DNA from: Amyloporia xantha
Lineage: Eukaryota; Basidiomycota; Agaricomycetes; Polyporales; Adustoporiaceae
Reading direction: 5' to 3'
Length of the DNA stretch: 64,000 nucleotides
NCBI GenBank assembly: GCA_036971615.1
Contig: JAYKKR010000002.1
Location: forward strand, 2,976,001 to 3,040,000
Shown: positions 34,356 to 46,241 of the stretch, piece after piece
How positions within the stretch are numbered: position 1 is the stretch's first letter
Layout of the letters: the number at the start of each line of letters is the position of its first letter
Position numbers and translations under genes: made by a program
The notes under the pieces: model-generated
Database searches by the model: none
Told to the model about the DNA's origin: nothing
Seen by the model: the letters and a program-made list of their open reading frames with translations, nothing else

Positions 34356-36658
34356 ATGTCTCACTTACCCCCAAAGCCAGACTTCGACAATCAGTCTCCA
34401 GGGAGGTATCCACCTGACTACAGACATTATGGTCGCCCACCTCCACCTCCACCTCCGCACGCACATCCTGCAGGCCATTACCGAGATGTATATCCTCCCA
34501 GGTCTCCCCCTCGATCGCGCTATTCCGGTGACAGCTACATTGCACCAAGAACTCCGGATGTTTACAGGGCACCGAGACCTCTAGCAGACTCATATGTTGC
34601 GTCGTATGATCGAAGGGAAGACGATAGACACCCGGGATACTGGGACCGGTCGACGCCACGGGAGAGAGAGTGGCGAGAGAGAGGCTATCCTCCTGTTGAT
34701 AATAGATGGAGACCAGGGGAGCCCAGTAGAGACCGTGTGGAATGGGACATAGAACGGGACAGGCATTGGGAGGAACGCGGAGAACGAGGGGCAACGTGCG
34801 AACGGGACCACTGGCGACACCAGGCGGAGGCTTCACCAAGATATCGAGGTCGTGAAGAACGAGTGGGGCCAAGGGAATGGGTGCGTGGACCCGACCGTGA
34901 GCGTACATGGGTTTCGCGGAAGTCCAAGTCACCACCGCGGCGTATGGGTACGTCATCTTTTCATGCCAGCTTATTGCTCGTTGATTATAGGTGTGCAGCG
35001 CCGACCCGCCCTAGATCATCCCGTTCACCCCAACGTCCTCGAGAGCGCTCATCGTCACCTCCGCCGCATAGTCCAGCTCGAAGGCGTTATAGCCGACCGT
35101 CCTCTCCAATAGGCTCTGTACGTAGCGGTCGTGCAAGGTCGCCAGCACCTCACTTCAGACCAAGTGGCCACTCTATTTCTGGCAGTCCACGGGCCAGAGA
35201 GTTAAGACGGAGGTCTCGAAACTTATCACCCCGCAGGGAATATTCCCGTAGCATCAGTCGAGAACGAGGTAGATACAGCCGCAGTCGAAGTCGCAGTCCG
35301 CGCTCTCCTATCCCTATCAAAAGGGAAGCTAGTCGTAGAAGCTACTCTCGGGAGCTGGAACGCGGCGAGTTTCGTGCTCAGCGTCCGCGGTCACTCACAC
35401 CATTGTCGCCTCGCAGGGATTCCAGGTCTCCTGTTCGGCTGGTTCAACGCAATTTGCCGCTGCAGGAGCACTTGGCAATACAGGAAACTTTACCGGCGGA
35501 AGAGAGTCTGCCATCTGAAAACGTCACACAAGCAGGTGCGCCTTCAAGGGAGGATCAGAGGATGGAGAGAATTACGTCTGCAGACAATTCGCCGGTCAAA
35601 CAACATTTGACCCCTCTGCAAAACCTACCGGTGACGGAAACATACGCTGTTAACGAAAACGTTTCAATGAAAGATGATCCTTCACTGGAAGAGGACAAGC
35701 CAGCTGAAAGATACCCATCATTGGAGCAGGAACCACGGGTCAAGCCCGTCCAGCAATTTCAAGCATATCCATCCACAGATGAGAAGTCCAAAAGCGAGAA
35801 TGCAAGTCCCTCACTTGCGCAAACGAGACCTGAAGAAGTGCATGACATCCACGCACCCGTGGAAGGGCTGCGTACAGAAGAAAAAGGCAAGATGCGCGAA
35901 GTTATGGCTCTGCCTGATTACAACCAAGATGTAAACATGCGCGTCGTCTCCCCTTCACCGAAGAATCCCAGTGGAGACATCTCTCCCTCAACATCGCGAT
36001 CTACAAGAGATGTTTCTCCATCGCTCACAGAGACCACGAGAGACGGGCCATTGTCGCACTTCCAGCGTCGTCGTTCGCGTTCGCCCACGGCAGGGCCTCG
36101 ACATCATGCCTCAATGTCCTCGGCCAATTCGTCGCCAAGGCCACCGTATCCTGCATCCACCCCCACCCTTCCTCAGAAACCTGATTGGGCTCGTCGCAAC
36201 GCAGGGATGGCCCGACCACCTGGGCGAGGGATGCCAACGAAATTTTCGAGCTCTACATCTGCACGACCTGGTCAAGGAAGTTCCAAAGGGCCGCAAAAAA
36301 AGGAGGATGAAAAGAACAAAAGTCCCGTGTACCCCTGGTCTGAAGATTTAAGCAAGGTATGTTGGCCGTGCAGAGTTTGCTCTCGCCGTTATCACTCATA
36401 GTGGTCTCTACGTTGCAGGCCGACCAGCTGCACTCTCACCAGATGCACCTTTTCACCACATATGCGAATCTGACCATGGGTATGATGAGGGCTAGGCATG
36501 AGCTAGAAATGGCGTCGATCGACCTGCAGGCAGCGGAGAGGCGTCGAATAATCGCTGACGCGCAACTGGAGAAGGCCCGCGAAGGGATGCTTGGGATAGA
36601 TTTCGTGCATACGGGATCTGTGCTTGATGAACCTAATGACGTTAGTGAGCCGACATAA
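34356..36658 (+). CDS. Arg/Ser-rich, RS-domain-like protein, function unknown
   Basis: Start at MSHLPPKPDFDNQSPGRYPP (34356) was preferred over 34338. Exon 1 has a seven-proline run followed by HAHPAG, then dense Arg/Asp/Glu/Tyr sequence. An intron of about 45 bases near 34945-34990 leads to a second large exon with many RS and SP dipeptides (RYSRSRSRSPRSP, SRRSYSREL), then an acidic, Glu-rich middle and another Ser/Pro section. The last exon (about 36420-36658) is helical and conserved-looking: HQMHLFTTYANLTMGMMRAR, then ASIDLQAAERRRIIADAQLE. Composition points to a nuclear RNA-processing factor, but I do not recognise the family. Confidence 0.78.
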
Positions 36659-37650
36659 TATGAGGTGCTGATCTTTGTTCTGCTGCAATATTATCGTGTT
36701 GCATGCTTTTTGCGTGATATTGTGTAGTAAGATGGGCAGCTTGAGTAATGGTACATGATCATGACTTTGGAATTCGTCTGCATTCCATATGTGTCCGGGT
36801 AGGGTCCATCGGCAGAGCACAGAAGAACCCTTGGGCCTGCGTTCCATATTATATGTCGTGACGTGCTCAACGTCCTTCCTGGAAGCGCGCGAGAAGTAAC
36901 GTTAGGCTCACCTGCATGGCCGCAAACATCTCTGTAGAATGCATCGCCAGCTAGCACAAATGTCTCAGCCTCGACGTCTGGACGCAGCTTCCCAGCGGGG
37001 GGCACGCACCTCAATGCACTTCCGCCCCTTCTCCTTCCCTTCCCTGCATATCTCCGACTGCCGCGCACCGCGTTCGCTGTCAAACGTGTAGCGCGAGTCC
37101 GGGTCCTCCTGTGAACACCGTACGGCGCAATTATGCCCGTTCGAGCAGGACGAATTTCATTCGGTCAGCCTCCACGATGCGCACTGTCTGGGAACCATTT
37201 CGGCGCTCACGGAGATGAAGGACTTCAGGTCGTCCTCGGGATTTTTTGAGGGCATGGTGGGCTCGGAGTGAGATTCCGACTTGACTCTGCAGAGGAGTTT
37301 GTGGGCGATTGACATGCAGCAGTCGAGGATGTGGTTAGTGTGTAGCAGTACAACCGACTCGGTGATCGGTGTGGTACAAGTTGAGAAAGAGGCGCTTTGC
37401 ATTATGACGTCGCCGCTCGGCGGCACGCCCGAGACGAGGACACAAATCTAATTCCACTATAGAAAAATACATGTCTTTTTCTCTGCCTCGCCGTAATATG
37501 ACACATTTGCAGTACCGCTACAGACTGATACACGTTAAAAATTTTCCCGTCATGTATGCTGCATCAGACGACCGTTCAACGTCAGAAGATGCCGTACGAG
37601 ACCAGAATGTTACTCACTGCGGGTCCGCCTGATCCGCTAGGGCTCAAACC
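36659..37650. other. Intergenic, 1 kb, uncertain coding content
   Basis: Between the RS-rich gene and PDX1, both of which end here. A minus-strand frame at 37157-37426 (with PTMPSKNPEDDLKSFISVSA) has coding-like composition and could be a small gene or exon, but has no recognised family and no clear splice partner. Another minus frame at 36691-37083 is less convincing. Confidence 0.35.
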
Positions 37651-39265
37651 TCACCACCCTCTTGATGCCATTCTGCCACCCTTCATCCCGTCGGTGCTGC
37701 GAAGGCAGAAGAGGGTAAGCTAGAAGCATTTTGCGAAGCACCGAATCTGTCTCACATTGTCAGTCCGACCATTGCTTCCCCGAGATCTTCGGAAATCTGG
37801 AGACATCAAATAGTTAGGACGCAAAGGAGAAAGGTGGCAGATGGGGCGCCGGGAGGACTCACCTCCGCGAGGAGTTTTGGGTTGTTGTAGTGAGTCACCT
37901 GTATGGTTTGTTAGCGCGAATCGGAGTGGAGACGGGGATCGAATACGTACAGCTTGCACGATAGCCCGCGCACGCTTGGCGGGGTCACCCGACTGCGAAA
38001 ATTAAGCTCATTAAGCACATTTTGGGGAAGGGAAGAGATAGACACTGACGTGAAAGATACCTGAGCCGACAAAGACTACGCGATGTCAGAATGTAGACCT
38101 GAAGGCTCTACAAATTCCTACATACCTCCATCACACCCCAGTTGCATCATCAAGGCAGCATCGGCTATTCCTGTATGAGACTAATGAACCAAAAATGTCT
38201 AGAGTCCCACTCACCCGGAGTCGCAATTCCACCCGCTGCAAAGTTGACCACAGGCAGCCGCTTGAGCCTTGCCGTCTCCTTCAGCAGATGAAACGGCGCC
38301 TGCATGTCCTTCGCGTACGCATACAGCTCCTCCTCACTCATTACGCTCGCCTTGCGGATCTCGCTCATGACCGCGCGTTGATGGCGTACGGCCTCCACAA
38401 CATTGCCTGTGCCCGCCTCACCCTTGGTGCGGATGAACGCGGCACCCTCAGATATGCGGCGTAGAGCCTCGCCGAGGTTGCGCGCACCGCAGACGAAGGG
38501 TATCTTGTACGCGTGCTTGTTGATGTGGTGCTCTTCGTCTGCGGGTGTGAGCACCTCGGACTCGTCAATGTAGTCAATCCCAATGGCTTGCAGAATCTGT
38601 GGAGGCGTGAAAGGTCGGCGGAGGATGGAGGCAGACGACGGACGTACCTGGGCCTCGACAAAGTGCCCTATGCGGACCTTGGCCATGACTGGGATAGTCA
38701 CGGCATCGACGATCTCCTTGATCATTTTGGGGTCGCTCTGGGAAGCCAAGGTCCTGTCAGGGTGTACGAATTGATACCTAAATACGACTTACCATCCGTG
38801 CGACGCCGCCATTGGCGCGAATGTCGGCGGGCACTCGTTCCAGGGCCATTACCGCACATGCACCAGCCTCCTCAGCTATACGAGCCTGCAACAGATTAAG
38901 GATTGCGCGATCGGGGATGCGGGCCACCTTATCGCACCTGCTCTGCGTTGATTACATCCATAATGACACCGCCCTGATAAGTTGTGAGCGGCTGCATGGT
39001 CTGGGAGTAGATTGCGCATACCTTCAACATCTGGGCAAGTCCGGACTTGACCTGCGGGATCGGGTGACCAATGACGTTACGGGTGAGTAGGATGGGTGCA
39101 TGGCGAGATAGGAAGACGCACGCCGAAGGTACCCAAACTACTGCTTCCAGCGTCCTTCGACTGGGTCGAACGAGTCGGGGCAAGTACAGGTGTTCCCGCC
39201 GAGTTTCCGGCGCCCTGGGGGACGGGAGGCGTGGCTATTCCGGAAGATGAAGTTGGGGTGGTCAT
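37651..39265 (-). CDS. PDX1: Pyridoxal 5'-phosphate synthase, PdxS/SNZ subunit
   Basis: Synthase subunit of DXP-independent vitamin B6 synthesis; makes PLP from ribose 5-phosphate, glyceraldehyde 3-phosphate and ammonia supplied by PdxT/SNO. Start [20 protein letters not shown] is a fungal-type extension; the core begins [54 protein letters not shown]. The active-site region has [16 protein letters not shown] and [20 protein letters not shown], then [36 protein letters not shown] and [21 protein letters not shown] final intron (donor AT|GTGAGA near 37752) must be removed to give the usual end RMASRGW-stop at 37651; without it the protein would stop early at 37752. No PdxT/SNO gene is in the window. 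Confidence 0.95.
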
Positions 39266-42200
39266 GGTGTGCAGAAAGGAGGGATCGTCGGTGAGCAGGA
39301 GAGGCTGTAAAGTTGCCTGCAGCGTTTTGACTCGTTCGCCTGACCGATCCGGTGGCTGCAAATCATCGACCACCTGCAGATCGCGTCCAAGATCGTACCC
39401 GCCTTCTTCTTTCACCCACGGCCTTCCGCTACAACAACACCCCGTACACCGTCCCTCTCCATTTCTTCGCCATTTTCTTCTAGCAGCCATATCACAGACC
39501 CGCGTCTGCTCTATTTTATCGTACGGCAAATGCGCGCGAATAGTCCGGTGGATCGCTTCGGAGACCTCTACAACAATGTCGTATCAGAAAGTGTGCTTTG
39601 AATTCTAGGCACAAAGGCGAGTAGCACATTCGTGTCGCATATAGCCGAGGGGCGACCAGAGTAGTAACAGTAACAGTCGTCCACTGTTACTATTCAGCGC
39701 TCTTATTCGGCAGATGTGGACCATGCGCACAGGGACCTTACTATATGAGGCAATCAGTCCGGCCACAGCGAGAGCATCCCAGAAAGTCACGGCAGTCACT
39801 TGGAAAGCCTTGTATGAAGCCGGCCTGTCCCAATTATACACCCTATCTCGTTAAATGCGCGAACGAGGCTTTAGCGTGCCCACCTGAGCGCGCCCGGTTC
39901 GGGGGACCCCCCGAGCGCAGCGAGGGAGGGGAGGGCGCGCGAATGGTGGGCCCTCTTCGCGCGCCCGGCAAAATTCCTGCCCACCGCGGACCCTTACCAT
40001 TTATAGAAAACACCGCGATCGGCAGTAACACTGAGGTGAGAGTTACTATTACTACTCTGGTATATACTCCATATAGCCATCGCTCTCGGTCATACTGAGT
40101 TCAGTCAGACTCGGAAATCCATCGAACGACACACCCATTTCTCGGAGCAGCCATCGGAACGCTCGCGAGAACGCCTTCCTCTTCACCATTCGCATAGGGC
40201 TAGGATGTTGAATTCGACTCACATCCCGCGACTCCATGTGCCCCTGTGAGTCATTTTTGCGATGGCCTTCCCAGACTGGGCGAATGAATGTGTCTTCATG
40301 CGTTCCGCTGGGCCTCCGTGGCGTCATCTGGGCACACCTTGTGCTGCATGTACGTACGACTATATCTGTAATTTAAATTTATACAATGCAGCCTCGGGAT
40401 GGAGGTAGATCGGAATTCCGTATCGTCCTTTCCGCAAGATTCTGCAGGTGTCCTGCATCTCCTCAGTTATGGGTACGCGAACCGCCCGAGAACACGAATG
40501 CAGGACGGGCATGATATCCCTGTTCAATGTGCTTTTGGATCATTCTACAGATTCTGCTTTGTTCTTTTCATATCGGATGGGTCTTGTATTCTTGGAACAG
40601 ACCTTTCGGTCGAGTCATAAATTGTGTACCGCGGAAGAGGACTATTGATCGGACCTCGAAGCAGATGTCGAACTTTCGTGTGATTCCGTAAAATCATTCT
40701 TTGCATCCAGCCCCGGTTTCGCCCTTAGGATGTTGTTCTATAGAGGTGCGGCGGCTTCAAATACTTTCGGTCATGGGGCGCGTGTTAATTCGGGAGGTGC
40801 ACAGAACACGACAGAGTCGGATGTGAGATTCACCTAGCGTGGTCGTCTTGGCGGTGTACCCATGCTTTTAGTATTGTACTTGAGTGCATTCTGATTACAA
40901 CATGAGCCTTCACCCGTGACTCCGGAAGAAAAGAAAAGAGATCTACGTGTAGATCATGTTGAACGTGTCGAGGTACGCCCCCCGTCTTCTCGTATTTGTT
41001 CCCAGCGAGAAAAATAAATAGCTTCTCAGTAAGATAACCCCCGTCTTCCCATGGTAAGACAGACAGCTCTCATTTCAGAGTCTCTGGCATCTTACGCGCC
41101 TTTCAAGCGCTCTCATTTAACTCAGCTATAATAGGCTCAGTCTTCTCTGTCAATGGTCATCCGTTTCAGCTTATGTGTGTCTTCATGTCGAACCACACGC
41201 ATCGTTTATAACGTCGCTCAGGTCATGAATACATGCAGGTGATTAGTTAGCCGCAGAAACCCCGGACTTACGCCTGAATCTTTGTGCAGCGTCCCCGCCC
41301 CAGGCGATCGCCCGGAGTGCACTCACAACTCTCTTAGTACGTGTCCATATCTCGAGCGGAGTCACGACGACGCTAGGGTGGAGATCGTCGTCGTACGGTC
41401 CGCATGTACCGTCGATGAAGAGCATAGCGCGTCACGGCGTCGCGTTGTAAAGCGGTGCAGTTGAATTCAGCCGATCCAATTACTTTATCCCTCGTATATG
41501 CGCGGCGTTAGTGGACGCAGACGCCACGAAGATGTTCCGAGTCCGAAGGTGGGGTGATGGACTCGGATGCTTTTGGGGCTTTGGCTTCCTTCGGACTGTC
41601 GACAAGTCGGCTTTACTTGCTGCTTGAGTACCACCAGTGCTGCCATTGGTGCGTGCATCGTCACCTATGGTATACGCTCGTAACGATTTTACCCATGAAA
41701 CGCGGTCCACCAATCATTGGTATTATTCGGGTCGGATACAAAGATACGTGCGGAGTTGGATATCACTCGCCGTGGCGCTGCGGCTGCGCGAGGTGGTTTC
41801 GATTCGTTCTGTGCGGCAGATACTGTCCTCCGGGAGCGCCCCTACCCTGGGCCACTGCTTTCCAAAAACCTCTACTCGGTTCTGACGCTGAGGATTCTGC
41901 GGCCTCCACTCGCCTATGGGCGTCATTCCAAGATGCAAAACATCTCCATAGTAGGTTTCATTTCTTATCCGACCTGGCGTGCTCTGCTATTTTCATCATA
42001 CAGCCTCGTTCTGTTCTCTTCCACATAGCCTCCGTCAAACGGTCAATCGACGCTGGACGCCACATTGAAATTCTCCACGACACAGCGAGGACACATCCTT
42101 GGATTAGTAAAGATCCTTAGCGATATTCGTAGACTATGCTTAAAAATGCTGAGGCACGGGGCGGCGGACACGCTGTTACGAACGGCCCTGTCTGAGGCCT

Positions 42201-44612
42201 AATCAAAGATCATCATGCCGGCATAATGCAAGACTAGAAAGCAAATTTACCTCCGGCGCAGCGAATGGCGTGCTGTATATGTTTTGGGACGTGTTGTACC
42301 CGTGCGTCTTGGAGGAGGGGGGCACGTCCAGCAGCAGCACAGTATCTTACGCACCGCTGGAAGAGTGAAACCATCTCATTTAGATGCACTTTCGTGTTCG
42401 TGTCTACAAAGCAGGTGTGTGAGTAATCTATTACAATTTGCTGCGCCTTCCCGTCCATCCGAAGACCCGTCTCACCTGAATGATGTATCCATCATATATG
42501 ATTACATGATGTCTGCTCTTACACGCACTGCTACAACCCGCGCGCTGAGCAGAAGCATTCAACAGTACGCTGATGGCTACTGGACGTGTGTCAGAGCTGC
42601 TGATGCAGATGAGCTGATCGCGTACCTGCGGTGCGATCACTCATCGACATCCCGTACCCGAGGCATACCCGGGGCACGGACGATCACACAACGCCATACC
42701 GCAACGCCACCTAAGCCCTAGTTATGAACCATGATGGATGACGGCCGCTGTTGTTACTGTTTCTGTTCGCGACAGGTGTAATGCCCTCACCCGTAGGCCG
42801 AATTCAGTGCTGGAACTGATGCTGATCGGGACGTGAGTGGATATCGGTCCCCTGAGATGCCTGTCTTACCTGTTGCAAGATGACTGGCAGAGATGGTTCC
42901 AGAACCCTGACAGTTACGCTGACACAGAACTTCTGCAAAGACGACGAGACGACAGGCAAAGTCCCATGGATATCAACTTACGGCATATTCCAAGAATAAT
43001 GCACACTCCCGGGTGCACGCTATATCCTCCGTGTTGCTAATGGCGATAAGCGTTCGAAGACGTGGTCATGGATATCCACTGGCGGTAACGACTTCTCTGC
43101 CGGTGGACTTGATCGCGGATGAGTCTGAATCCTATTAGTATTACCGTCTTCTTTCTTTTATACCCGCACTGTTATTGCCCGCGGCCGCAACAGCAGCCAT
43201 GACGATGCAGCATGCCTCATCAGAGCCGTCCAGTGGATATCCTCAGATCGACGACGCAGCCACGAAGGGGACGCATCGAGATCACCGCCCAAGGACACTC
43301 GTACTCATACTCGTAGCACACACATACGCCCAGTATCAGTCCGTGGAATCGTGTTGCATGTAATTGTATCCCAAACACGCACTTACGCGATCTGGGAGTC
43401 ATATGACTCCGTTCAATCAACGTCTCGTCTCGGTTTCACAAGTGGAGACTCGAAATCACGCCTACGCGGCCTATCAAATTGTCATATCGTCCTGCCCGTT
43501 TGAGCCCGAGGCTGACGCCCCTATCCCAATATGCCATCATCGAATGACAATCAGCATCGCGCGGATAAGCCGGTGTCTCAAGAAGTAGACTCAGAACGCA
43601 CGCCCTGGGTGGTCCTGGCGAAGCCCACACGCGTCCAGTACTGATCGCGATATCTGTATTGTGCCCGAGTGTTTAGATCGCACGGTCAGATCGCACGTCT
43701 TGCGATCATGCCACCGCCGGCACTCGTATCACTGTATCAGCAGGCCCATCCGCCGTTGTGCCTTAGGCACAACGTCGCCGTGGCGTAACTCTTGAGTTGC
43801 AGATCGCGCGTATGGCAAGACGAGAACCCAATCGTGGCGAGCTCTGTGGGAGTGCAGATGCTGCACAAGCGTGGCGTCACACACGATCTGCGACTGAGGC
43901 CCGAGGGCAGAAAGAACAAAAGAAGAACCAGCGTGCGTATTGCAGGCACGAATCGCGGCTAGCGTTATTATGTGTACTGTGGGCTGAAGTGGCGTTAGTA
44001 TATGAACAGAGGAAAAATGCCAGCTGCGTGCACGGGCGCTTGAGCACGTCCGCGTCCCGCGTGAACGAGGCATGTGAAGCTGCGACGCACGTACGTGGGG
44101 ACAGGAGTCAGTCAGGAATCAGGGCTGCGCGATAGCGCGGGCGTGGAGACTGCCCTGGGAGCGTGCGATGGGCAAGGGCACTGCGAATGAATTACTTTAG
44201 GCTATAGCACCTGTGCGACAGGGGCCCGGTATCATAGTGGATATTGCGACACGTTCGCGTTTGTGTTTCCATTTACGTTCGCAGGCGGGCGGGAGGGGCG
44301 ATCAGATGAGGCCAGAGGCGCGCAGGAGTCATGTCCGAATCACGCGCAGTACAGCAGAATTTTTGGAGACGAGCCAGATGTGGTGATCCTCTGTTTTTCT
44401 GCAGGTAGGATATGCGCGTGACATGCGTGGTAAACGAAGAGTTTTCTGATAGAAGTGGAATGTAAATTGTTGAGAATGTTCCGCACATCGAGGTGCAGCA
44501 TCTAACCACTCCTCTCCATAACCCTTAGATTTGACAGCACAGGATGTCGATCATTGCCCGCTATGAAGGAGGAGGGACTGCAGGCGCGGCGTTGCGATCG
44601 GGCTGAATGTGG
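39266..44612. other. Gene-poor region, 5.3 kb
   Basis: No gene could be supported between PDX1 and mL49, the longest such stretch in a window that otherwise averages a gene per about 2.2 kb. It contains the MITE-like element at 39655-40061, a GC-rich hairpin inside it, and small palindromes at 40940-40955 (GATCTAC-GT-GTAGATC) and 43754-43774 (CGTTGTGCC-TTA-GGCACAACG). Open frames of 145-188 codons at 41554-42120 and 42284-42721 have no recognisable motif and show no consistent splice structure. It could be decayed sequence, a non-coding RNA locus, or contain a rapidly evolving small gene. Confidence 0.5.
39655..40061. mobile_element. MITE-like element with 20-bp terminal inverted repeats
   Basis: Left end 39655-39674 reads ACCAGAGTAGTAACAGTAAC; the reverse complement of the right end 40042-40061 reads ACCAGAGTAGTAATAGTAAC, identical at 19 of 20 bases. 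The 407-base interior has no coding capacity. It holds a sub-terminal inverted repeat (AGTAACAGT / ACTGTTACT at 39669-39691) and a GC-rich hairpin (GGGCGCGCGA 39933-39942 and TCGCGCGCCC 39957-39966). These are features of non-autonomous DNA transposons. No clear target-site duplication flanks it, and no transposase is in the window. Confidence 0.6.
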
Positions 44613-45130
44613 TTAAAAGCCTTTTGATACGAGCCAGCGAATCACGTCGTGCTTCCAGCGACCGCCTGAGAGGACGACGTGCTTGCTGCGGATGGTGTGT
44701 ACGCGCATGCGCTGTGCCTCTGGGGAGCCCAGGGCGTGGAGGGAGTCTGCGAGGTCCTTGGCGAGCGCCTGATGGGAGGAGCGGATGGCGATTCAGATGG
44801 CGATGGAGATGACGATGTGGATAGGATGTGTATGGGCCATGATGGGATTGGATATGGGTATAATTGTATGTGGGTGACATGATCGATAGGATAGAAGGCG
44901 GTCAGCGGGAGGGTGATGGGAGGTGAAACGGGGACACGTACGTCTGCGTTACCCTGTACGTTGCGGATCAGGGTGAGGTTACGAGTGCCGGCGTTGCGGA
45001 TGTCGGTGTATACGGGGATGGAGCCGCGAGTGTTGCGGGGGACATGGTATGGCAGGGACACAGCGGACTGGACGTAAGAGCGAGCCTGGCGTACAGAGGC
45101 GGGTGGGAGGCGGTGGAAGAGGAAGGACAT
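44613..45130 (-). CDS. IMG2: Mitochondrial large-subunit ribosomal protein mL49 (Img2 family)
   Basis: Two exons joined by one intron of roughly 165 bases. Exon 1 starts MSFLFHRLPPASVRQARSYV, an Arg-rich presequence, then YHVPRNTRGSIPVYTDIRNA and TRNLTLIRNVQGNAD. Exon 2 (about 44613-44773) gives ALAKDLADSLHALGSPEAQR, then VHTIRSKHVVLSGGRWKHDV and IRWLVSKGF-stop. These are the fungal Img2/mL49 signatures (Y.VPR...G..PVY.D, NV.G, HVV..G.W...V..WL...GF). It is a structural protein of the mitoribosome large subunit. The donor after NAD (GTACGTGTCC) and acceptor CCCATCAG fit phase 0. Divergent from the proline-rich gene at 45459. Confidence 0.92.
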
Positions 45131-45458
45131 GATGAGCGGTGTTCACAAGGGACAGCACCGTCAGAGAAGACAAAGAATGAGACGGAGGTGCCGCGGAGAT
45201 CGAAATAGGCTGGTAGCGGTGGCGTTCTCGAATTCTGCCGAGCCATTGCAACAGCAGCTCCTCCTGATTTGTGCACACCACCCATCGCTCAATCTTTTTT
45301 TGCAAATGCCCGCCTTGTCCCTTTCCATTTCTCCTCAGCCCGGCCCCGGCTCGCTAACAACACCCATCCTTCCTTATCCGATCACATTCCCATATATTAA
45401 CCCCTTCGACCCTCTCCCTCTCCCACCTATTCCCCCTTCCCTTCCTCCATAACCTACC

Positions 45459-46241
45459 ATGTCCTCTCGCCGTGCAGACGACAACCCCCAGCCACATCCC
45501 GCTCCTCCCCCACTGACGCCCTTCACCAATCTCGCCCACCTCGGCCAACCGATGCCCCAACCCGTCTACCCGTGGTACCCTACCTACGACTCATACCTGT
45601 TCGGCGCACCCCTCGCGTCCACCAGCGCAGACCTCCTCTCCTCCCTCTCCCGCTGGTCTCTCGGGCCCCCAGACTTCCTGCTGCCTTACCACCCAGGCGG
45701 CATGATCCACCCGCCGGAATTCTCCCCGGACGTCGGCGTAGGATGTAAGCTCCCCTGCCTCATTCTTCTCTTCCATCATCAGACCCTGACGCTTCTCGCC
45801 ACCTTCTTCGCGTCCCCCCCAGTCTCCCCCGCACCGTCCGACGCCTCTTCCGTCCACTCGTACGACTCCGCGCCCTCGCCGCTCCCCGGTCCCCAGCCCA
45901 CGCACGTCGTGTGCAACGCCCCGCTCGTCGCCCCCGTCCCGCTCCCGTACCACTCGCCCACCTTCCTCCAGTACGACGACCTCCCGGACGACGACGAGGA
46001 CCTCTCCCACCCGCCCTACACCCGCCGCCCGCACAAGCGCAAGCGCACCGAGGAGGACGAGCGCGCGCAGGCGCAGGAGGACGAGCGCCACACCATGCCC
46101 GCGAAGCGACGGTCGATCTCCGGCCCCGACAACCAGCCGTATAGCGCGCCACGCTTTGCGCCCGCTGCGCATTCGCGTTCACAGCTGCCCGTGCGTGGGC
46201 TGCCCCATCCCACGGGTGGCAGACAGGCGACGGCGCGGTAG
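45459..46241 (+). CDS. Proline-rich protein of unknown function
   Basis: Starts MSSRRADDNPQPHPAPPPLT and is rich in Pro, Ser and Asp. One intron is likely near 45743-45820, joining SPDVGVG to SPAPSDASSVHSYDSAPSPL, though the frame is also open through it. The C-terminal part has an acidic patch (YDDLPDDDEDLS) followed by a basic segment (RRPHKRKRTEEDE), a possible nuclear localisation signal, then PAKRRSISGPDNQP. GC and GC3 are high compared with neighbours. It is not recognised and mostly disordered by composition. Coding is supported by composition, long frame length and a start placed after a pyrimidine-rich leader, not by a known family. Confidence 0.6.
   Translation: MSSRRADDNPQPHPAPPPLTPFTNLAHLGQPMPQPVYPWYPTYDSYLFGAPLASTSADLLSSLSRWSLGPPDFLLPYHPGGMIHPPEFSPDVGVGCKLPCLILLFHHQTLTLLATFFASPPVSPAPSDASSVHSYDSAPSPLPGPQPTHVVCNAPLVAPVPLPYHSPTFLQYDDLPDDDEDLSHPPYTRRPHKRKRTEEDERAQAQEDERHTMPAKRRSISGPDNQPYSAPRFAPAAHSRSQLPVRGLPHPTGGRQATAR

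Noticed and set aside
41554..42120. 188-codon plus frame in the gene-poor region
   Set aside because: Two further frames overlap it on the same strand and one on the other; no motif. Kept only as a note in the region description.
42881..43123. Plus frame with coding-like segments (RTLTVTLTQNFCKDDETTG, VPWIST, SWISTGGN) on both sides of a stop
   Set aside because: It looks like a possible decayed small secreted protein, but the stop could not be bypassed by a good intron and no family was recognised.
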